From Planctomycetaceae bacterium (GTDB lineage Bacteria; Planctomycetota; Planctomycetia; Pirellulales; Thermoguttaceae): a DNA stretch of 11,109 bases. Location of the stretch: assembly GCA_015062085.1 (NCBI GenBank), contig SUVI01000133.1:1-11109 (forward strand). The letters are read 5' to 3'. The translations under genes were made by a program, and so were the position numbers. The stretch's first letter is position 1. Each line of letters starts with the position of its first letter. The notes under the pieces are model-generated. The model ran no database searches. It was not told the DNA's origin and was given only the letters and a program-made list of their open reading frames with translations. Positions 7,165 to 11,109 of this stretch are shown piece by piece.

Positions 7165-7193
7165 TTGACAACGTATTTTCCTCATGTTATAAT
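7165..7193 (+). promoter_or_regulatory. Perfect-consensus sigma-70-type promoter of the SUMF1 gene
   Basis: TTGACA (7165-7170), 17-bp spacer, TATAAT (7188-7193): both hexamers and the spacing equal the bacterial consensus. Transcription would start near 7200, giving a leader of about 98 nt. The leader contains a two-tier hairpin: outer TGGTAAC (7208-7214) with GTTGCCA (7242-7248), inner CGAAAA (7222-7227) with TTTTCG (7234-7239). Translation is then set by GGAG (7287-7290), 7 nt before the ATG. Confidence 0.85.
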
Positions 7194-7297
7194 ATAGTTC
7201 ATGATTGTGGTAACTTTTACACGAAAATGAGGTTTTTCGAGGTTGCCATAATAATGATCCTTAAGTCTAATTTTCGATTGAAAACTGGAGAAATATC

Positions 7298-8830
7298 ATG
7301 AGACTGTTTGTAATGGCATTAACACTCTTAACATTTTGTAATTTCACATTTGCTTCGATCAATACGATGAAGGTAAGAGTATCGGGCGTACGAGAAGTGT
7401 CGGAAGGACAAAAGCAGATGTCGATAACAAAACAATGGGAATCGCTTGGGGTTGCTGTAAAACAACCGAGAGAAAAGATTTTGGTGAGCCCCCTAGAAAT
7501 TCCTTCGGATATTCAGTGGCTCGCTCGTATGCCAGGTAGACCTCTCCCCCGTTCCCCGAAGCCCTTAAAAACCAATCGGCCTAACATCACCGATATTTTG
7601 CGTCGTTCACACGAAGGACTTCCCCCGTCGGGACATATTATTAGTGCTGGTGAAATCGGGACGCCGAAAAATCAAGAAGGACCTCTTATTAGCGTGCATA
7701 GCTATGACTTTCCGCACCCCCTTACGACAATCGATTTCCTTCCCCGATCAACCAACAGTCAAGAGGGGATAACGAATGGTTCATCTCCTACTCCCGTTAC
7801 GTCGAAAGATAGCCGAAGCGTGCTGAACTATGACATTCCGCTACCCCCTACGACAATCGATTTCCTTCCCCAATCAACCAACAGTCTAGAGGGGATAACG
7901 AATGGTTCATCTCCTACTCCCGTTACGTCGAAAGATAGCCGAAGCGTGCTGAACTATGACATTCCGCAACCCCCTACGACAATCGAAGCCGATTTGGATG
8001 AAGTACGCAGAATGCTGAACTATGACATTCCGCAGCCCCCTACAGCTTCAAAGCCTGAACCTCCGGAAGAAGAGGGGGAAGATGTTGAATGTGGTAAGGT
8101 TCAGCCGGGGACTTATGCAGGAGAACGTAAAGTCTGGACCAGTAAGGAGATTTGCTATCCTTTCTGTTGGTGTCCGTGTTCAACGAGTGTGTTTGAAATG
8201 GGGAGTTCAGATGGCGAACTCGGGCAATACGATAATGAAAAACAACACAAAACAACGCTCTCGCAGGGGTTTTGGATGCTTGAGACAGAAGTAACGCAGG
8301 AAATGTGGATGAGCGTGATGGGCAGTAATCCAAGCAAATTCAAGGGAGATAAGAAGCCGGTAGAGAACGTAAGTTGGGACGAGTGCCAGGAATTTTGCCG
8401 TAAACTTTCGTCGGAACTTGGCCTTCAGGTAAATCTTCCGACGGAGACGCAGTGGGAGTACGCGTGTCGCGCAGGTACAACGGATACGTATGCTGGGAAC
8501 CTTGATAAGATGGGATGGTACATTAAAAACAGCGAAAACACTACTCATCCAGTAGCCCAAAAGGAACCGAATGCTTGGGGATTTTATGACATGCACGGTA
8601 ATGTTTGGGAATGGTGCTCGGATCGGTACGATGTAGACTACGACGCTAAGACTCCAATGAGCAATCCAACAGGCCCTGAAAGTGGTTCATGCCGGGTCTG
8701 CCGTGGGGGCAGCTGGAATAGTTGTGCCGATTTCTGCCGTTCTGCGCATCGGAATTGTCTTAGCCCGGGCAGCAAGCTCAGTACTTTGGGCTTTCGCTTC
8801 GTTCTAACCGTTCCAGCCTCAGGGAAATAA
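7298..8830 (+). CDS. Secreted SUMF1 (formylglycine-generating enzyme-like) domain protein with internal repeats
   Basis: 510 residues. A signal peptide (1-19, cleavage probably after FTFA) suggests export. Residues ~130-250 are Pro/Ser/Thr-rich and hold a 42-residue tandem duplication plus four copies of a YD[IF]P-P motif such as LNYDIPQPPT. Residues ~286-503 are a SUMF1/FGE-sulfatase domain of C-type-lectin-like fold: FEMGSSDGE, GFWMLETEVTQEMW, NLPTETQWEYACRAGT (379-394), GFYDMHGNVWEWCSDRY (428-444), CRGGSW (468-473), LGFRF (497-501). Near GGSW it has Cys476 and Cys480. As I recall the family, true FGEs have the pair five residues apart, whereas only the second position matches here, so enzyme activity is doubtful. 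Many such PVC proteins have unknown roles. No sulfatase gene is nearby. It is less GC-rich than the flanking symporter gene and sits between duplicated sequence, suggesting acquisition or transposition. Confidence 0.88.
   Translation: MRLFVMALTLLTFCNFTFASINTMKVRVSGVREVSEGQKQMSITKQWESLGVAVKQPREKILVSPLEIPSDIQWLARMPGRPLPRSPKPLKTNRPNITDILRRSHEGLPPSGHIISAGEIGTPKNQEGPLISVHSYDFPHPLTTIDFLPRSTNSQEGITNGSSPTPVTSKDSRSVLNYDIPLPPTTIDFLPQSTNSLEGITNGSSPTPVTSKDSRSVLNYDIPQPPTTIEADLDEVRRMLNYDIPQPPTASKPEPPEEEGEDVECGKVQPGTYAGERKVWTSKEICYPFCWCPCSTSVFEMGSSDGELGQYDNEKQHKTTLSQGFWMLETEVTQEMWMSVMGSNPSKFKGDKKPVENVSWDECQEFCRKLSSELGLQVNLPTETQWEYACRAGTTDTYAGNLDKMGWYIKNSENTTHPVAQKEPNAWGFYDMHGNVWEWCSDRYDVDYDAKTPMSNPTGPESGSCRVCRGGSWNSCADFCRSAHRNCLSPGSKLSTLGFRFVLTVPASGK
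7724..7975 (+). repeat. 126-bp in-frame tandem duplication inside the SUMF1 gene
   Basis: Two units, 7724-7849 and 7850-7975, differ at only 3 positions. Each encodes 42 residues running TTIDFLP...LNYDIP-PP, and short degenerate extensions flank both sides. The unit is a multiple of 3, so copy-number changes keep the frame and would only alter linker length. Confidence 0.95.
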
Positions 8831-9337
8831 AGCATCGTGCAGAGATTCTCTTGAGCAGAATATATATGAATTGCAGCAATGCAGTCATGAAATAACTTTT
8901 GTGGCTGCATTGTCTTTGCTAAGAAACGGCAAATGGCCCAATTGCCTGCATTACGGCACTTCTAAAGATTTACGTTTTTTGGGGAGGCTGACTTCACAGT
9001 AAAGAGAAGTTTGTTTCGGATCTCCATTGAACTCACTCAAGGAGTCAGGTTCCTTTCCAGAACATGGACTCCATGAACGTATCCAAAAGTGCCAAGTCGA
9101 TGCACTGCGTCTTGCGGAGCCGCGAAAAACGACATGGAGACGAAATAATGCAGCGAAAAAGAAGAAGTACGCCGTTTTTTTGTGAAATTTGCGTCAGGAT
9201 GCATTCCCGGTTTTTCTGGTTTTCGCAGTGTTTTTGTCCCCTTCCGTGCATTCAGGAATAAACGGATGCGGAAATACTGGAAGCTCCTGAAAAAACGCAT
9301 TTCCGCGTCTTCCGAAGAAGAAAGACCGTTCCCCCCC
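8831..9337. other. 507-bp non-coding gap between the SUMF1 and fucP genes
   Basis: No protein-like reading frame was recognised on either strand. A hairpin at 8877-8912 (separate entry) probably ends the SUMF1 transcript, and a small inverted repeat CATGG-ACT-CCATG lies at about 9063-9075. No similarity was seen by eye to the gap before the truncated copy (5823-6106), apart from the promoter-proximal C-run. Confidence 0.5.
8877..8912 (+). terminator. Candidate terminator of the SUMF1 gene
   Basis: CAATGCAGTCA (8877-8887) pairs with TGGCTGCATTG (8902-8912): an 11-bp stem with one G-U pair and a 14-nt loop, followed by TCTTTGCT, which is only moderately T-rich. It lies 46 nt after the stop codon. 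Confidence 0.5.
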
Positions 9338-9366
9338 TTGACTTTTTTGAGGGACGCAGGTAGAAT
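9338..9366 (+). promoter_or_regulatory. Promoter of the intact fucP-like gene
   Basis: -35 TTGACT (9338-9343), 17-bp spacer, -10 TAGAAT (9361-9366), 52 nt before the ATG. The same -35 and spacing occur before the truncated copy, which supports function. A run of seven C directly abuts the -35, against five C in copy 1. Confidence 0.75.
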
Positions 9367-9418
9367 CAATGGAAGTCGATCGTTTTTAAAGTTCCTTCCT
9401 CCAGCCCTCCGAGATTTT

Positions 9419-9619
9419 ATGGATACACGACACACGCCCCTCGTTTCCCGTTCGGTACTTTGGCCGTTCATCCTCCTGACGACGCTTTTCGCGTGGTGGG
9501 GGCTGGCGAATAATATGACGGACACGCTGCTTCCTGCGTTCAAGCGGATCATGAGTTTCAATGACGGAACGACTGCCTGGATCCAGGTCGTCTGTTACGC
9601 TCTAGGATACGGCTGCTTC
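9419..9619 (+). repeat. Direct repeat, copy 2 (fucP head)
   Basis: Partner of 6191-6391. The eight differences fall at codons for Thr6, Pro39, Ser46, Asn48, Leu62, Gly63, Gly65 and Cys66, and every one is silent. Four of the eight lie in the last six shared codons, next to the breakpoint. Confidence 0.95.
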
Positions 9620-10843
9620 GCCATTCCCGGCGCGATCTTCATGAAGAAATTTACGTATAAAGCGGGCGTTCTGCTTGGTTTGGGAATGTTCGTCGCCGGC
9701 ACACTCGCATTTTTTCCCGCTCAATTCGCGTACCAGTCTCCGACGGCGTGTTACCTGATCTACCTCGGCGCGATCCTCGTCACGTTCGGCGGGCTGGCCA
9801 TTTTGGAGACCGCGTGCAATGGGTATATCTGCGCAATGGGTAAACCGGAAACGGCAGTCCGGAGGCTCAATCTCGCACAGTCGTTCAATCCGTTTGGGTC
9901 GCTCGTCGGGATCATTTTGAGTCAGATCTTCATCCTCTCGCAGCTCAGCCCCCTGACGGCAGAGGACCGAAGTCTGCTTCCGGCCGCGGAATTGGCGCAG
10001 ATCCAACAGTCGGAACTTTCGGCGGTCTCGGCGACCTACGCGATGATCGGACTCGTTCTGCTCGCGACGTGGCTGGCGATCTTCTTCACGCGGATGCCGA
10101 CTATTCGGGAAAAGGAGACGAAGATCGACTTCTTCGGAACGTGGAAACGCCTCCTGCGCAACCGGAACTACGTACTGGGCGTCGCAGCACTTTTTTTCGT
10201 GGTCGGCTCGCACATCGCATGCTGGTCTTTCACGGTCCGATACTCCATGGCGGCGCTGAATTTGGACGAAATCGCGCGAAACACGCCGGAAATGCTCCGA
10301 AACATTGAGCCGGTGAGCCGCATTTTCTACGATTTGTGCGAGACGGTCGGACTCACGGGATTCATTCCGAAAACGGCGGAACAGTGCGGCGCGACGTTTT
10401 ACATTTTCTCGCAGATACTGTTCATCGGCGGCCGTTTTTCCTGCACGGGACTCATGAGCCGCGTGCGTCCCTCGACGCTCCTGACGCTCTTCGCGCTCGG
10501 TGCGCTGACCTGCTGCCTGATCGTGACGGCCAGCCCGAATCTGCTCGGTGTTTACGCGCTGGTCTGCGCTTCGGGTTTCATGTCGCTGATGTTCCCGACC
10601 ATCTTCAGCTACGGTACGCGGGGACTGGGAGACGACACGAAAATGGCCGGCGCGGGAATGGTCACGATGCTCTGCGGCGGCGCGATCCTGACGCAGCTTC
10701 AGGGGATGATCTCCGACGCCTCCGGTTCCATCGCTCTGGCATATGCAGTCCCGGCGTTCGCGTTTTTCATGATCCTGTGCTACGCGCTGTTCGTCTGCCG
10801 GAAACTTGACGCACCGTCGTCGGAAAGCGGGGAGACGGCATGA
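9419..10843 (+). CDS. fucP: FucP-like L-fucose:H+ symporter (MFS)
   Basis: 474 residues of a 12-helix major-facilitator protein of the inner membrane, slightly longer than E. coli FucP (438). It probably imports fucose or a related deoxysugar with a proton. FucP hallmarks: WGLANNMTDTLLPAFK (27-42) with Asp35 matching E. coli Asp46; GYGCFAIPGAIFMKKFTYKAG (63-83); LETACN (129-134) with Glu130 matching Glu135; RRLNLAQSFNPFGS; ACWSFTVRY; and SLMFPTIFSYGTRGLGDDTK near the end. Both known proton-coupling acids are kept. A ~40-residue insert (about 283-325) lies between helices 7 and 8. The frame is open upstream to 9182, but the promoter at 9338 and agreement with the truncated copy fix the start at 9419; a GAG lies 5 nt before it. 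It overlaps the next gene by ATGA. Sugar specificity is inferred; no fucose-catabolic gene is in view. Confidence 0.9.
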   Translation: MDTRHTPLVSRSVLWPFILLTTLFAWWGLANNMTDTLLPAFKRIMSFNDGTTAWIQVVCYALGYGCFAIPGAIFMKKFTYKAGVLLGLGMFVAGTLAFFPAQFAYQSPTACYLIYLGAILVTFGGLAILETACNGYICAMGKPETAVRRLNLAQSFNPFGSLVGIILSQIFILSQLSPLTAEDRSLLPAAELAQIQQSELSAVSATYAMIGLVLLATWLAIFFTRMPTIREKETKIDFFGTWKRLLRNRNYVLGVAALFFVVGSHIACWSFTVRYSMAALNLDEIARNTPEMLRNIEPVSRIFYDLCETVGLTGFIPKTAEQCGATFYIFSQILFIGGRFSCTGLMSRVRPSTLLTLFALGALTCCLIVTASPNLLGVYALVCASGFMSLMFPTIFSYGTRGLGDDTKMAGAGMVTMLCGGAILTQLQGMISDASGSIALAYAVPAFAFFMILCYALFVCRKLDAPSSESGETA

Positions 10844-11109
10844 GCGAAAACCTTTTTTCAGAGTCTCGCGGCCCCGGTTTCCTTTCCCGGTTCTTCGCGC
10901 TCCTTTCCAGAATCATGTTTTGGGGCTGCTGTGCGTACCTTGGGCTGCTGGCTCTGTTCCTCCTGACGTTCACTCTCAAGCCAATGCTTCTGAATCACGA
11001 CACGTGGTCCGAAAAAACGAAGACCATGCTCGAAAAAAAGTGCCGGCTGGAAGTTCCCGATACGCTGGAATGGCACAGTTTCGCGTGGAGGCACTCTTTT
11101 CGCGATGAG
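10840..11109 (+). CDS. Unrecognised membrane-anchored protein, N-terminal part
   Basis: The ATG at 10840 overlaps the fucP stop codon (ATGA), with GGGGAG (10829-10834) 5 nt upstream, so it should be translationally coupled to fucP. The frame runs 90 codons to the window edge without a stop. A short cytoplasmic-looking N-terminus is followed by one hydrophobic helix (~26-46, IMFWGCCAYLGLLALFLLTF), then a polar stretch with KTKTMLEKKCRLEVPDTLEWHSF that would lie in the periplasm. I do not recognise the family. Its position suggests a role linked to the symporter, but it could equally be an unrelated envelope protein. Confidence 0.8.
   Translation, partial: MSENLFSESRGPGFLSRFFALLSRIMFWGCCAYLGLLALFLLTFTLKPMLLNHDTWSEKTKTMLEKKCRLEVPDTLEWHSFAWRHSFRDE

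Noticed and set aside
7068..7301. Plus-strand open frame ending in an ATGA overlap with the SUMF1 start
   Set aside because: It spans the consensus promoter and the C11 tract and has low-complexity translation; the overlap is probably coincidence.
9064..9261. Small plus-strand open frame of 65 residues in the gap before fucP
   Set aside because: Basic and Cys-rich translation with no ribosome site or family resemblance; indistinguishable from chance.
9182..9418. Upstream extension of the intact fucP frame
   Set aside because: The promoter at 9338-9366 lies inside it and the truncated copy shares only the part from the second start (9419/6191).

Overview
The window is about 11.1 kb of bacterial DNA, most likely from a member of the Planctomycetes-Verrucomicrobia-Chlamydiae (PVC) group, perhaps a gut- or rumen-dwelling planctomycete or lentisphaerote. 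This is an inference from gene content only: a Ser/Thr kinase fused to BspA-type leucine-rich repeats, a secreted formylglycine-generating-enzyme-like (SUMF1) protein, an orphan UroD-family protein, LPS genes (waaA and an LptF/LptG permease) that imply a Gram-negative envelope, and a fucose-type symporter. No rRNA, tRNA or CRISPR array was seen.

Layout. Bases 1-1537 (minus) hold the 5' part of a kinase / coiled-coil / LRR gene that runs off the left edge and has its own promoter. Bases 1718-2737 (minus) hold a UroD-superfamily gene closed by a good intrinsic terminator. Bases 2997-4232 (minus) hold an LptF/LptG permease, divergent from waaA (Kdo transferase, 4494-5822, plus); these two form a small LPS-assembly pair around a shared promoter region. 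Bases 5823-6106 are non-coding and contain a 13-bp tandem repeat and two inverted repeats.

The right half is mosaic. The first 67 codons of a FucP-like sugar symporter, with promoter, occur twice: as a fragment at 6191-6391 that ends abruptly in an antisense, badly decayed IS5-family transposase, and as the 5' end of an intact gene at 9419-10843. The two copies differ at 8 of 201 positions, all silent. Between them lies a SUMF1-domain gene (7298-8830) with a perfect-consensus sigma-70-type promoter, an 11-C tract just upstream of it, and a 126-bp internal tandem repeat. The intact symporter gene overlaps by ATGA the start of an unrecognised membrane-anchored protein that runs off the right edge, so these two form an operon.

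Working together: waaA and the LptF/G protein act in lipopolysaccharide inner-core synthesis and export. The symporter and its coupled partner suggest deoxysugar uptake, although no catabolic genes are in view. The kinase and SUMF1 proteins are probably signalling or surface functions of unknown target. I did not find a convincing new multi-gene system. The strongest signals are the duplicated symporter head flanking a possible SUMF1 cassette, and the C-tract/promoter arrangement.
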